Below are positions 1 through 6,846 of a stretch of 10,271 nucleotides of DNA, in pieces. Source of the DNA: Myxococcales bacterium. GTDB lineage: Bacteria > Myxococcota > Polyangia > HGW-17 > SLPX01. The notes below the pieces were generated by a model. That model was not told the origin of the DNA. It worked only from the letters and a program-made list of their open reading frames with translations, and did not search any database. The number at the start of each line of letters is the position of its first letter. Within the stretch, counting starts at the first letter, position 1. The translations under genes were made by a program, and so were the position numbers. The stretch covers positions 1 through 10,271 of the forward strand of contig SLPX01000417.1 of the NCBI GenBank assembly GCA_007131745.1. Direction: 5' to 3'.

Positions 1-183
1 GCCACCCTGGACTATGTCGCGTGCCGCGACGTGTTGGCGCCTCTATCGACCTCGCATGCGAATCGACTGGATCCCACGATCGACAGCCTGGCCAGGCGTC
101 AGATTGAAGGGTGCGTCAACGCGGGTGTGGGCAAGATGGACGAAAACGCGTTCACGTTACATGTTCACGACTTTGCCGTGTAA
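1..183 (+). CDS. C-terminal fragment of an unrecognised protein
   Basis: This reading frame is open from the first base of the window to a TAA at 181-183, giving the last 60 residues of a protein whose start lies to the left. It ends in HVHDFAV. Third codon positions are strongly G/C, which suits real coding sequence, and the residue mix is ordinary. The overlapping plus-strand frame starting at 14 gives an Arg/Trp-rich product instead, as expected of an out-of-frame shadow. I see no motif, membrane segment or repeat and do not recognise the family. The gene converges with the esterase gene that ends at 227. The gap of 43 bases is T-rich but shows no clear terminator hairpin. Confidence 0.5.
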   Translation, partial: ATLDYVACRDVLAPLSTSHANRLDPTIDSLARRQIEGCVNAGVGKMDENAFTLHVHDFAV

Positions 184-226
184 AACCATTTTTCTCTTTT
201 TCATGTCGCTTGATATTCAACCGAAC

Positions 227-1687
227 CTACCAAAACAGCGCCTCCATCGCGGGCGAGACTTCCAGGAAGAAAAGGCCGTGGAACTGGTCCGCTGGAACCA
301 GGAAATCCGAGTATGAACCGGAACCGCTGCGATACATCTCCCCCGGTGTGAAAAAAGGATCCTCCGCGCCCGGGAACTTCAGATCCACCAGCAGGAAAGG
401 TTCTCCCAGTTCATGGAGCATGAGTTCTATCGAGTTGGACTCGGTCGGGGTCGGCAGCATATCACCGAAGCCGGGCCAGTTCATGAACGTCTGGTAGGCA
501 ATGATCCCAAGGGCGCGATAGTTGTCGCCATGTCGCTCGCTGAGGAACGTGCCCATGCTGCGGGCCATGCCGGGCCAGTTCCAGGGTGTGTTGATCTCGT
601 CGTGGCGCTCCGCGATGTGTAAGTTGTGGGCCCAGATTGCGGCTCGTTCTCCTGGGTGCCGCAGGGACATTAGGGCGTCGAAAACATCGGCCATCCCGTG
701 ATCGCGGCTTTCGAAACCACCCGAATAGTTATCTTCCTGAATTCCCCATACAGTGCCCTGATTGGCCTCCAAGCCGCGCAGGTGCAGCCGCGCCAGGGCG
801 ACCTCGTCCGCGGAAACAGAGGCGATCAGGGTTGCGTCATTGGTCTCGAACCAGGTCCAGGCCGCATCCACTCCTTGCATGCAACCCTCGTGGTCCTCTG
901 GTTCAATCGGATCATTGTACGCGCCTGAGCCATAGAAGTCGTCTGCCGAATCATAAGGAGCGCCGTAGCATCGAAGCAGCGGCTCGTGAACCGCGGTTGC
1001 GTCTTCGGGAGCGGCACTGTCCAGAAAAACCCTCAGCAGTCTTGCGTCGTCCCACGGCTGCTGGATGTCAAAGCCCATGTAAGCCACCGGATCGTCGGGA
1101 TTCTCATGGTTCCAGGCAGCGAGCCACTCCACGAGATCGCGCATGTGTCGATCCGCGAACACGCCGAAGATGTTGCGAAGCACGGTGGTGGAGTTTCCTT
1201 CGCCGGTGGCGACGAACTCACCTACCAGGTCGGCCGCCACCCAAGGGGTCTCCACGGCTACCACGCGAAAACCTTTTTCCGCTACCAGGTAACGGATCAC
1301 CCGGTCTTTGGTACCGTAAAAACCACCGGAGGTATGCACCGACTCGCCGAGCCCGATGTAGTCCGCGTCTCCGATGATAGGATCGAGAGCTGAAAGATCT
1401 TCCCATGGCTCCACGGGTTCGTAGGGCGCGATTGCGGTGATCCCCGGCGGCAATGGTTCAGCGTCGGGAGAAGTTGCGTCGACAATCGACCCGTCGGGAA
1501 GTGTAGCGTCCGGCAGGTCCGCGTCTTGAATCGATGCAGGTGAGTTGTCGCCGCACGCTGCCGCAAATACCATGACAGTTAGAACAAGCAGCCCCGGTAT
1601 CCATCGGTGGAACAAAAAACCGGCAGGCTTGTTCGCCTCCCGATTTCTTTTTCCGAACTTTGGAATCACAGGTATTCGATAAATCAT
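227..1687 (-). CDS. Erythromycin-esterase-family lipoprotein
   Basis: A 486-residue protein whose body matches the erythromycin esterase family (EreA/EreC-like). That family holds macrolide-ring esterases and many relatives of unknown substrate. Visible family landmarks are GLGESVHT at 112-119 (Glu115 and His118 at the expected catalytic/base positions), VAVETPW at 143-149 (Glu146), GFDIQQP at 205-211, the ESRDHGMAD segment at 326-334, WAHNLHIA at 352-359 (His354, His357) and the C-terminal FHGLFFLEVSPA at 469-480. The N-terminus is basic, then hydrophobic (about 31-44), and ends in FAAAC with Cys45 as the likely lipidated residue. An Asp/Pro-rich linker follows at about 55-82. Start: ATG at 1685-1687, with the Shine-Dalgarno GGAGGT six bases upstream. 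Ere enzymes known from resistance plasmids act in the cytoplasm, so an exported, lipid-anchored member suggests a different substrate, and antibiotic inactivation should not be assumed. The family call is firm; the substrate is unknown. Confidence 0.88.
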   Translation of the reverse strand: MIYRIPVIPKFGKRNREANKPAGFLFHRWIPGLLVLTVMVFAAACGDNSPASIQDADLPDATLPDGSIVDATSPDAEPLPPGITAIAPYEPVEPWEDLSALDPIIGDADYIGLGESVHTSGGFYGTKDRVIRYLVAEKGFRVVAVETPWVAADLVGEFVATGEGNSTTVLRNIFGVFADRHMRDLVEWLAAWNHENPDDPVAYMGFDIQQPWDDARLLRVFLDSAAPEDATAVHEPLLRCYGAPYDSADDFYGSGAYNDPIEPEDHEGCMQGVDAAWTWFETNDATLIASVSADEVALARLHLRGLEANQGTVWGIQEDNYSGGFESRDHGMADVFDALMSLRHPGERAAIWAHNLHIAERHDEINTPWNWPGMARSMGTFLSERHGDNYRALGIIAYQTFMNWPGFGDMLPTPTESNSIELMLHELGEPFLLVDLKFPGAEDPFFTPGEMYRSGSGSYSDFLVPADQFHGLFFLEVSPAMEALFW

Positions 1688-1693
1688 TTCAAG

Positions 1694-1699
1694 ACCTCC
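1694..1699 (-). promoter_or_regulatory. Ribosome binding site of the esterase lipoprotein gene
   Basis: On the minus strand this reads GGAGGT, six bases before the ATG at 1685-1687. It is a near-consensus Shine-Dalgarno site and supports that start codon. The chosen start gives a basic n-region of about 30 residues before the hydrophobic stretch, long for a lipoprotein signal but not unusual in this bacterial group. Confidence 0.7.
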
Positions 1700-1715
1700 A
1701 TAATAAGCTCATTTG

Positions 1716-1744
1716 ATTATATCCTAGAAGGCTCTGCAACTGTC
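1716..1744 (-). promoter_or_regulatory. Candidate promoter of the esterase gene
   Basis: On the minus strand a perfect TATAAT (1716-1721) lies about 30 bases before the start codon, so the leader would be very short and would carry just the Shine-Dalgarno site. Seventeen bases further upstream is GACAGT (1739-1744), a poor match to TTGACA, and no extended -10 TG is present. The -10 hexamer and its position are seen directly; promoter activity is inferred. Confidence 0.4.
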
Positions 1745-1819
1745 GTGCCCAAAAACAGCAAAAGTCTTTTTCACTGGAGAAAGTCCGGGATTGTCAGTAC
1801 CTAGCCCAGTGTAGACAAT

Positions 1820-1841
1820 CTTGGGTCCGACTTGGGTCCGA
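1820..1841. repeat. 11-base perfect tandem duplication
   Basis: CTTGGGTCCGA occurs twice back to back, at 1820-1830 and 1831-1841, with no mismatch, in the middle of the divergent intergenic region. It could be a replication-slippage duplication, a direct-repeat operator, or part of a larger repeat that recurs elsewhere in the genome. Nothing else in the window carries the same 11-mer in an obvious way. Confidence 0.7.
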
Positions 1842-2148
1842 ACCGCATCCCGTGATTTGGAACTTCTCCATGCGTGCGGCGTCAGATTTCTGTGTTCATG
1901 ATCTTTTTTTAACGCGGATACGTCATCTTTTTCGCATAGTAACTTTTTTGTCTTTTTCATGGCACTTGACCGGGAGGGTTGATTGAACGAACAATAGAGG
2001 TATATGTGTTTCCGCAAAGATTTGTCTTTGATAACGTTGGTAATGGTGAGAAAATTTCTTTTTGCGCCCACGTTAAGCAGTTTAGATTAATTTGAAAAAA
2101 TTAAATAAAAGGCAAATTGGAAGCATGGAGAAAAGAGCGGGTGTTCAG

Positions 2149-3645
2149 ATGAAAAATCGAGTTTTGACTCTATTATCGGCAATCCCGGCGGTATTGTACG
2201 TGGTTGTTTTGTCGGGATGTCCGGGTTCAAAAACTGAGAAGTGTTCCTGGGGGGCGGTTTGTCCCTCGAGCGAGGTGTGTCACGATCCCACAGAGCAGTG
2301 TGTGTTGCCCCGCCAGATCTCTGCGTGCACCGAAAAGGTGGATTACGAACCATGCAGCTACACCGGCTCCGTACCCGGCACCGTTTGTCGAAAGGGGATT
2401 TGTGTAATTCCTCACTGCGGGGATTCTATTGCCGATCCGGATGAGGAGTGCGATGGGATGGACCTGAAAGGTGAAACATGCGAAAGCCTCGGGTTTGGGG
2501 AAGGGAACCTTGGATGCAGCTCGAATTGTAGATATGACACAAGAGATTGCGAGTTGGGTTCAGTGTGCGGCGATGACAAAAGGGAAGGTTCCGAAGTATG
2601 TGACGGCGAAGATCTTGCCGGAGAAACCTGTATCACGCAGGGTTTCTATGCCGGCGTGCTTGCGTGTCTGGAAGATTGCTCGGATTTCAACACTTCAGGA
2701 TGCGTGGGTTATTGTGGTGACGCTGTGATAAACGGCCCAGAGGAATGCGACGGCTTGAACCTGGGGGGAGCAACCTGCGATACGCTGGGCTTTTACGGAG
2801 GGGAACTCGCATGTTTACCGGACTGCACAGGTTTTGACACTTCAGGTTGCAATAACTGCCCTGAAGGTTCGGTTTACATATCGGCCGGGGATTTTGAGAT
2901 GGGGTGCAACGAAGATGATCCTTGCTACATTTATGCATCGGAATCTCCCAGGCACACCGTGACCCTTTCGGCGTACTGCATACAAGTCACCGAAGTGAGC
3001 GTGGCCCAGTACAGGGAATGCAAGGATGGTGGTGGGTGTCCAACAGGCGCGCCGGTACACACCGGCAACGACACGGACTCCTGGTTCAACTGGACCTCCG
3101 GCGCCGGTGAACGGGAGGAACACCCGATAAACGGAATCAGATGGAATGACGCTCGTGAATATTGCAACTGGAAGGGTGGGGATTTGCCCACCGAGGCCCA
3201 GTGGGAGAAAGCCGCAAGGGGAACGGATCAGCGCACGTACCCATGGGGCGAAGAGGATCCGAGCTGTGACCGGTGCAATTGGAACCAATCTGGCTTTAGC
3301 GTGCCTTACGGATGCAATGATGCATTGGTGGGACCCGGAACATGGCCTGTGGGGTTCTTGACCGCCACGGATGGTGATTCACCGTACGGCTTAAAGGACA
3401 TGGCCGGCAATGTGTCGGAGTGGACCCTGGACTGCTATGGTCCAAATTTCTATTCAACTTGCGTTGAAGGCTGCGAAGACCCGGCAAACAATGTAGAAGG
3501 GTGCACCGGTGAACGGGTGATCCGTGGCGGAAGCTTCACCAACGATTTGTTGTGGCAATTCAGGGTCGTCACCCGCCTCCACATGGAAGGTACATCTCTA
3601 TCCGCCTCTGTCGGTTTTCGGTGCGTCTTCCCTCCTGCCGAATAG
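2149..3645 (+). CDS. Cysteine-rich repeat and FGE-sulfatase (SUMF1) domain lipoprotein, probably non-catalytic
   Basis: A 498-residue surface lipoprotein. The signal (residues 1-23) ends in VVLSGC with Cys24 as the lipid site. A Cys-rich lead-in (32-88) precedes three repeats of about 46 residues (89-134, 139-185, 188-234). Each runs CGD, E-x-CDG, L-x-G-x-TC, GF, G-x-L-x-C, then D-x(3)-C. They resemble the cysteine-rich repeats common in Myxococcota. Residues 237-494 are an FGE-sulfatase domain, with LPTEAQWEKAARG (346-358), YPWG (364-367), GLKDMAGNVSEW (414-425), RVIRGGSF (456-463) and GFRC (489-492). Catalytic FGEs carry two active-site Cys just after the GGS motif. Here that stretch (GGSFTNDLLWQFR) has none, so a binding or structural role is likelier than formylglycine synthesis. 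Start: ATG 2149 puts the hydrophobic core directly after MKNR. ATG 2125 and TTG 2092 are in frame but add a long polar leader. GAGCGG at 2135-2140 is a modest ribosome site. The gene converges with the DUF4397 gene. Confidence 0.88.
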   Translation: MKNRVLTLLSAIPAVLYVVVLSGCPGSKTEKCSWGAVCPSSEVCHDPTEQCVLPRQISACTEKVDYEPCSYTGSVPGTVCRKGICVIPHCGDSIADPDEECDGMDLKGETCESLGFGEGNLGCSSNCRYDTRDCELGSVCGDDKREGSEVCDGEDLAGETCITQGFYAGVLACLEDCSDFNTSGCVGYCGDAVINGPEECDGLNLGGATCDTLGFYGGELACLPDCTGFDTSGCNNCPEGSVYISAGDFEMGCNEDDPCYIYASESPRHTVTLSAYCIQVTEVSVAQYRECKDGGGCPTGAPVHTGNDTDSWFNWTSGAGEREEHPINGIRWNDAREYCNWKGGDLPTEAQWEKAARGTDQRTYPWGEEDPSCDRCNWNQSGFSVPYGCNDALVGPGTWPVGFLTATDGDSPYGLKDMAGNVSEWTLDCYGPNFYSTCVEGCEDPANNVEGCTGERVIRGGSFTNDLLWQFRVVTRLHMEGTSLSASVGFRCVFPPAE

Positions 3646-3690
3646 CCTACATGCAGATCATATTTTTGTCTTTTGTGGAATATTTCGGAT

Positions 3691-3706
3691 CCCGGTGTTT
3701 TCCGGG
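3691..3706. terminator. Short GC hairpin between convergent genes
   Basis: CCCGG (3691-3695) and CCGGG (3702-3706) can pair around a six-base loop, TGTTTT, in the 76-base gap between two genes that end toward each other. The position suits a shared transcription stop. The stem is only five pairs and no run of T follows on either strand, so it is at best a weak bidirectional terminator. Confidence 0.25.
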
Positions 3707-3721
3707 TGAATTGGCGCTGAA

Positions 3722-5719
3722 TCAGAGCGGAGGTATAACAGCAGTCACATCGCCTGCAAGCTGTGCTATCAGGTAGACATCACTACCGTCGGAAACAGCG
3801 AATACATTGGCAATGGTTCCTTCAGGCAGGTCGGGCAACTCAAAAAGAAGGTCCGGATTTGCGTCTTTGTTTACATCGAACCCGATCGTATATTGACCCG
3901 CGGGTAACTCAATGTAATCTCCCGCTACTCCGAAATCCACGTCTTCATACAACACCGACGGTGTGCCCCCGTCGGGGACGTTCCAAATATCCACCTGGCC
4001 CACTGCCGACGCTGCATGAATTGCCCTCACACGGATGTGTCCTGCCGGTGGCGTGGATGCGTCGTCAATGAGTGCGAGGGCCTGAATCGAACTCAACTCA
4101 TCAAATGCTACCGCTGTGTAGTAGGTGCCCGCGGTCAACTCCAAACCCGTGATGTCGAGAACACTTTGAGCAGGATCCGTGCCGGTCGGCGCAACGTTAA
4201 AGTCGTATGTCCCAGCCGGTATCTCCAGGTAATCAGTGCTCTCCTGGAAGGCGAGGTTTACCACCGCCGCGGGTTCGGCGCCGTCAGCGAACACATCTAC
4301 GCCGGGAGCGTCCGGAGAGAGATGAATCACTCTCAGCCGCGCTGGTTCATCAACAAACGGGTCGATTCTCGCCACGGTCCCGTCTTGAAGCTGTGCCGCC
4401 AGAAATACTCCTGAACCATCAGTTACGGCGAAAACGTTTGCGATTGTCCCGGCGGGTAGGGCAGGTAACTCGAAAACAACATCAGGGGATCCGTCCTTGT
4501 CTACGTCAAACCCCAATGTGTATGCTCCGGCCGGAAGGTCCAGATACGAGCCTACTTCGCCGAAATCCACGTCTTCGTACAACAGAGCCGGTTCGCCCTC
4601 GTCGGGTAGATTCCAAATGTCGACAATCCCTACTCCGACGGCGGTGTGTATGGCTCTCACCCGAATGTCACCTTCCTCCAGTCCTTCATGATCGTCCAAC
4701 AAGGCGAGAGCCTGAATCGATGAAAGCTCATTGAACGCCACCGCTGTGTAGAATTGCCCTTGTGCGAGTTCCAACCCCTCAATGTCCAGGACGCTCTCTC
4801 CCGGCCCGGTCCCGGCTGCCGAGATGTTGAATGAGTACGTTCCCGGTTCCAATTCCAAATATCCGGTTGACTCTTGGAATGCCAGTTCAGAGACCGCCGC
4901 GGGTTCTCCACCGTTTGCGAAAATGTCCACACTCGGCGCGTCGGGGGAGAGGTGGATCACTCTCAGACTTGTCTTCTCTTCCTCTTCTCCACGGGGGTCG
5001 ATCCGGCTGATGGACCCATCCTGGAGTTGCGCCAGCAAGAAAACCTCACCTTCCCGGCTCACGGCGAATATGTTGGCGATCGTTCCAGCCGGGAGAGCAG
5101 GTAAATCAAAGATGAGATCCGGGACTTCGTCTTTGTCCACGTCAAATCCGAGCGTGTAGGCCTGCGCCGGCAAGTCCAGGTAAGCGCCTGCGACCCCGAA
5201 GTCCACATCCTCGTAGATGATGGAAGGGGTTCCGTCGCTCGGAATGTTCCAGATGTCCACCCGGCCGACCCCGTCGGCCACGTGAATCGCTCTGACTCGA
5301 ATGTTCCCCGAGTCGAGCTGCTCTGAGCTTTCTTCCAACGCCATCCCTTGAATAGATGACAACACGCCGAATGCAACTGCAGTGTAGGACTTCTCGGCCT
5401 CGAGCCTGACGCCGTGAATGTGCAAAACACTGTCATCGGGTGACGCTCCAGCCGGTGCGACATGAAAATCGCGATCTCCTGTTTCCATCTGCAAAAATCC
5501 TGTTCCTTCGCTGAACGCAAGGTTTGTCACCGCGGGAGATTCGTCCTCGTCGACAAACACATCTACAGCCGGTGCGTCGGGTGAAAGGTGGATCACCCTG
5601 AGTTGTGCGTATTCCAAATCACCTCCATTTCCGTTGTCCGAACACGCGAATGCTCCGACGATGAGTGGTAAGATGAACAAGCTCACAACAAAACCGATTT
5701 TGCTTTTCAAGTTTTTCAT
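3722..5719 (-). CDS. Lipoprotein with three DUF4397 double modules
   Basis: A 665-residue lipoprotein. Its signal has a basic MKNLKSK start, a hydrophobic core and a lipobox ending in GAFAC, with Cys26 as the lipid site. The rest is three tandem units at residues 40-251, 252-461 and 462-665, each opening with LRVIHLSPDAP. Every unit has two related halves. The first holds RVIHLSPDAP, VDVF/VDIF, LAF, an AG-x-Y/F segment and YTAVAF. The second opens with IRVRAIH, then VDIWN, YEDVDFG, LPA-x-x-YT-GFDV and PAGTIAN-FAV. The first half fits DUF4397 and the second looks like a divergent copy, so six beta-rich domains are likely. DUF4397 proteins are extracellular or surface proteins of unknown biochemical role. 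Start: ATG 5717-5719 has GGAG seven bases upstream and gives a clean lipoprotein signal. The longer frame from 5785 adds 22 residues with no such support. The product may be an elongated surface or adhesion-type protein; that is inference. Confidence 0.88.
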   Translation of the reverse strand: MKNLKSKIGFVVSLFILPLIVGAFACSDNGNGGDLEYAQLRVIHLSPDAPAVDVFVDEDESPAVTNLAFSEGTGFLQMETGDRDFHVAPAGASPDDSVLHIHGVRLEAEKSYTAVAFGVLSSIQGMALEESSEQLDSGNIRVRAIHVADGVGRVDIWNIPSDGTPSIIYEDVDFGVAGAYLDLPAQAYTLGFDVDKDEVPDLIFDLPALPAGTIANIFAVSREGEVFLLAQLQDGSISRIDPRGEEEEKTSLRVIHLSPDAPSVDIFANGGEPAAVSELAFQESTGYLELEPGTYSFNISAAGTGPGESVLDIEGLELAQGQFYTAVAFNELSSIQALALLDDHEGLEEGDIRVRAIHTAVGVGIVDIWNLPDEGEPALLYEDVDFGEVGSYLDLPAGAYTLGFDVDKDGSPDVVFELPALPAGTIANVFAVTDGSGVFLAAQLQDGTVARIDPFVDEPARLRVIHLSPDAPGVDVFADGAEPAAVVNLAFQESTDYLEIPAGTYDFNVAPTGTDPAQSVLDITGLELTAGTYYTAVAFDELSSIQALALIDDASTPPAGHIRVRAIHAASAVGQVDIWNVPDGGTPSVLYEDVDFGVAGDYIELPAGQYTIGFDVNKDANPDLLFELPDLPEGTIANVFAVSDGSDVYLIAQLAGDVTAVIPPL
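3725..5602 (-). repeat. Three tandem coding repeats of about 630 bases
   Basis: The three protein units correspond to DNA segments 4967-5602, 4337-4966 and 3725-4336, with start-to-start spacings of 636 and 630 bases. Matching landmarks such as GGTGGATCAC (5587, 4951) and GATGAATCAC (4321) mark equivalent points. The copies are clearly related but have many silent and coding differences, so the duplication is not recent. Because the spacing is a multiple of three, unequal recombination between copies would add or remove whole units in frame. Confidence 0.85.
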
Positions 5720-5726
5720 GGCTAAT

Positions 5727-5730
5727 CTCC
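5727..5730 (-). promoter_or_regulatory. Ribosome binding site that fixes the DUF4397 gene start
   Basis: The minus strand reads AAAAAGGAGATTAGCC directly before the ATG at 5717-5719. GGAG lies seven bases from the start. This decides for the shorter start (MKNLKSK...) over the upstream in-frame ATG at 5785. Confidence 0.7.
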
Positions 5731-5902
5731 TTTTTAAGTCAGATGTTAAGAAATTTAGTAACTGCTGAAAATTTAAGCTAAGCATGAATCTTTTCGGGTC
5801 AATGAAAAAAAAAAAAAAAGATCCCTTTGCTGGGTTCGCGTAGAGCTTCCTCGTGATCGTTGTTGATCAGATTGTTCATGAGTGTTATCCTTTATTAGTA
5901 AA

Positions 5903-5929
5903 TTGACATCAGGATATGTTTTTTATGTA
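5903..5929 (+). promoter_or_regulatory. Weak candidate promoter for the MYXO-CTERM-like protein operon
   Basis: A perfect TTGACA (5903-5908) is followed 15 bases later by TATGTA (5924-5929), a three-of-six match to the -10 consensus. The spacing is short. The leader to the ATG at 6016 would be about 80 bases. The -35 match is the only strong part. Confidence 0.25.
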
Positions 5930-6015
5930 CTCGAAGGCATGGGCATGAAAAGCCTCGCAAACAGTTTGATCGGACAGAGGCTGGATGTAATGAGGAGATA
6001 AGAGGAGAGGGAATC

Positions 6016-6846
6016 ATGTTTAAAAGGAAGAACAAGAGACTTTTGGGGTTGTTTTTGTTTGTCTGCTTTTGTGCAGCGCCACGAGCGGAGGCCAATCCGA
6101 TTGCCTGCCAGGACTTCACCGCAACAAGGTCGGGAGATGACGTCCTTTTAAGAATGATTCTGTTCAAGGATTGTCACTATGAAGCTCCGGCTCTCGAGTC
6201 CATCCTGCTCAAGCGGGATCTTTTTGTACAGGATTTGGATTTTGTGCTTTCGGACGACGACGACTTTGCATTTGTTTTTGAGGCGGTCGATTCAAACGTT
6301 TCGTTCCATCGCCATATCTACGGAGTCAGTTTCGAAAGCAGTTATGAAGGATGGTCGCGCATGAGTGCCAGTGTTGAAGGAGCGGATTGTGCGTCCTTGG
6401 ATGTCTCTCTCGGGGAAAAAGAGACAATTCTCAAAGTGTCTCTGAAATCGGAATGCATCTCAGATCCGGATGCGGGATTTGATTACATAGTGACCCGATA
6501 TTCCGAGGTGCTTCACCCCTTGGAATGGAGCGAGTTGGACGCGGGAAGCCACATGGAATGCACAGCGATCCATTACTACGACTACGATGGAGGTCCTGCA
6601 AGATACGCAGTAGGGGTGCGCTCGGGTGATGACACTTTTTATGCAACTTTCAATTTGATGCCGCACGAAATAGATAATCCGGGTAATGGCGACCCGGATT
6701 GGGGAATCGAGGATCCCGACGATCAAATGCAGGCCGCCGGGGGAACTGGTTGCAACGTGGGCGGAAATTCCAACTCAGGACATCTCCCATTGTTCTTATT
6801 CCTTTTTGCTCCCCTTTTGTTTTGGAGACGCCGGAAGACCGGCTGA
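6016..6846 (+). CDS. Secreted protein with a MYXO-CTERM-like C-terminal anchor
   Basis: A 276-residue protein of unrecognised core. The N-terminus is a typical Sec signal: basic MFKRKNKR, a hydrophobic run (9-20) and a probable cleavage after AEA at about residue 26. The body (27-235) is acidic and carries several Cys, with stretches such as LSDDDDFAF; I cannot assign a fold. The C-terminus has a three-part sorting layout: a Gly-rich segment with one Cys (GGTGCNVGG, Cys246), a hydrophobic helix (about 257-270, rich in Leu and Phe) and a terminal basic cluster WRRRKTG. That matches the plan of MYXO-CTERM signals, where a Cys before the helix is processed and lipidated by the myxosortase system, although the classic signal usually has a denser Cys/Gly motif. 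Start: ATG 6016, with purine-rich AGGAGAGG at 6003-6010. Its stop overlaps the next gene's ATG (TGATG, 6844-6848), so the two are probably co-translated. Confidence 0.75.
   Translation: MFKRKNKRLLGLFLFVCFCAAPRAEANPIACQDFTATRSGDDVLLRMILFKDCHYEAPALESILLKRDLFVQDLDFVLSDDDDFAFVFEAVDSNVSFHRHIYGVSFESSYEGWSRMSASVEGADCASLDVSLGEKETILKVSLKSECISDPDAGFDYIVTRYSEVLHPLEWSELDAGSHMECTAIHYYDYDGGPARYAVGVRSGDDTFYATFNLMPHEIDNPGNGDPDWGIEDPDDQMQAAGGTGCNVGGNSNSGHLPLFLFLFAPLLFWRRRKTG

Larger units (their letters stand above)
1688..2148. other. Divergent intergenic region without a convincing gene
   Basis: About 460 bases separate the divergent esterase and FGE-domain lipoprotein genes. The region contains the esterase ribosome binding site and probable -10 box near 1694-1721, an exact 11-base tandem duplication at 1820-1841, and several T-rich runs between 1907 and 1957. 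The only long open frame (minus strand, 1724-2071) lacks a ribosome binding site and family-like features. I do not call it a gene. A promoter for the plus-strand lipoprotein must lie in the right half, but no good -35/-10 pair stands out. Confidence 0.5.
5720..6015. other. AT-rich divergent region with a 15-base A run
   Basis: About 300 bases separate the divergent DUF4397 lipoprotein gene and the MYXO-CTERM-like protein gene. It contains an uninterrupted A run at 5805-5819 (T run on the minus strand), a minus-strand TTGACC at 5797-5802 immediately downstream of that T run, and a plus-strand TTGACA at 5903-5908. TGATC and GATCA at 5854-5858 and 5865-5869 form a small inverted repeat. I see no gene here. 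Both promoters of the flanking genes must lie in this interval. Confidence 0.5.

Noticed and set aside
14..316. Plus-strand open frame at the left edge
   Set aside because: Arg/Trp-rich and out of frame with the better supported fragment at 1-183. It also runs into the convergent esterase gene.
637..1377. 246-residue plus-strand open frame
   Set aside because: Arg/Pro-rich composition and fully antisense to the esterase gene, which has clear family motifs and a ribosome binding site.
1724..2071. Minus-strand open frame of 115 residues in the divergent intergenic region
   Set aside because: No ribosome binding site before its Met codons, no recognisable motif, composition not protein-like, and it would cover the esterase promoter.
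2412..2855. Regular repeats in the FGE lipoprotein gene considered as a DNA repeat or CRISPR-like array
   Set aside because: The periodicity of about 145-150 bases is at protein level (cysteine-rich repeats), in frame, with divergent DNA.
5854..5869. Small inverted repeat TGATC/GATCA as an operator
   Set aside because: Five base pairs only; expected often by chance in an intergenic region, with no second copy.
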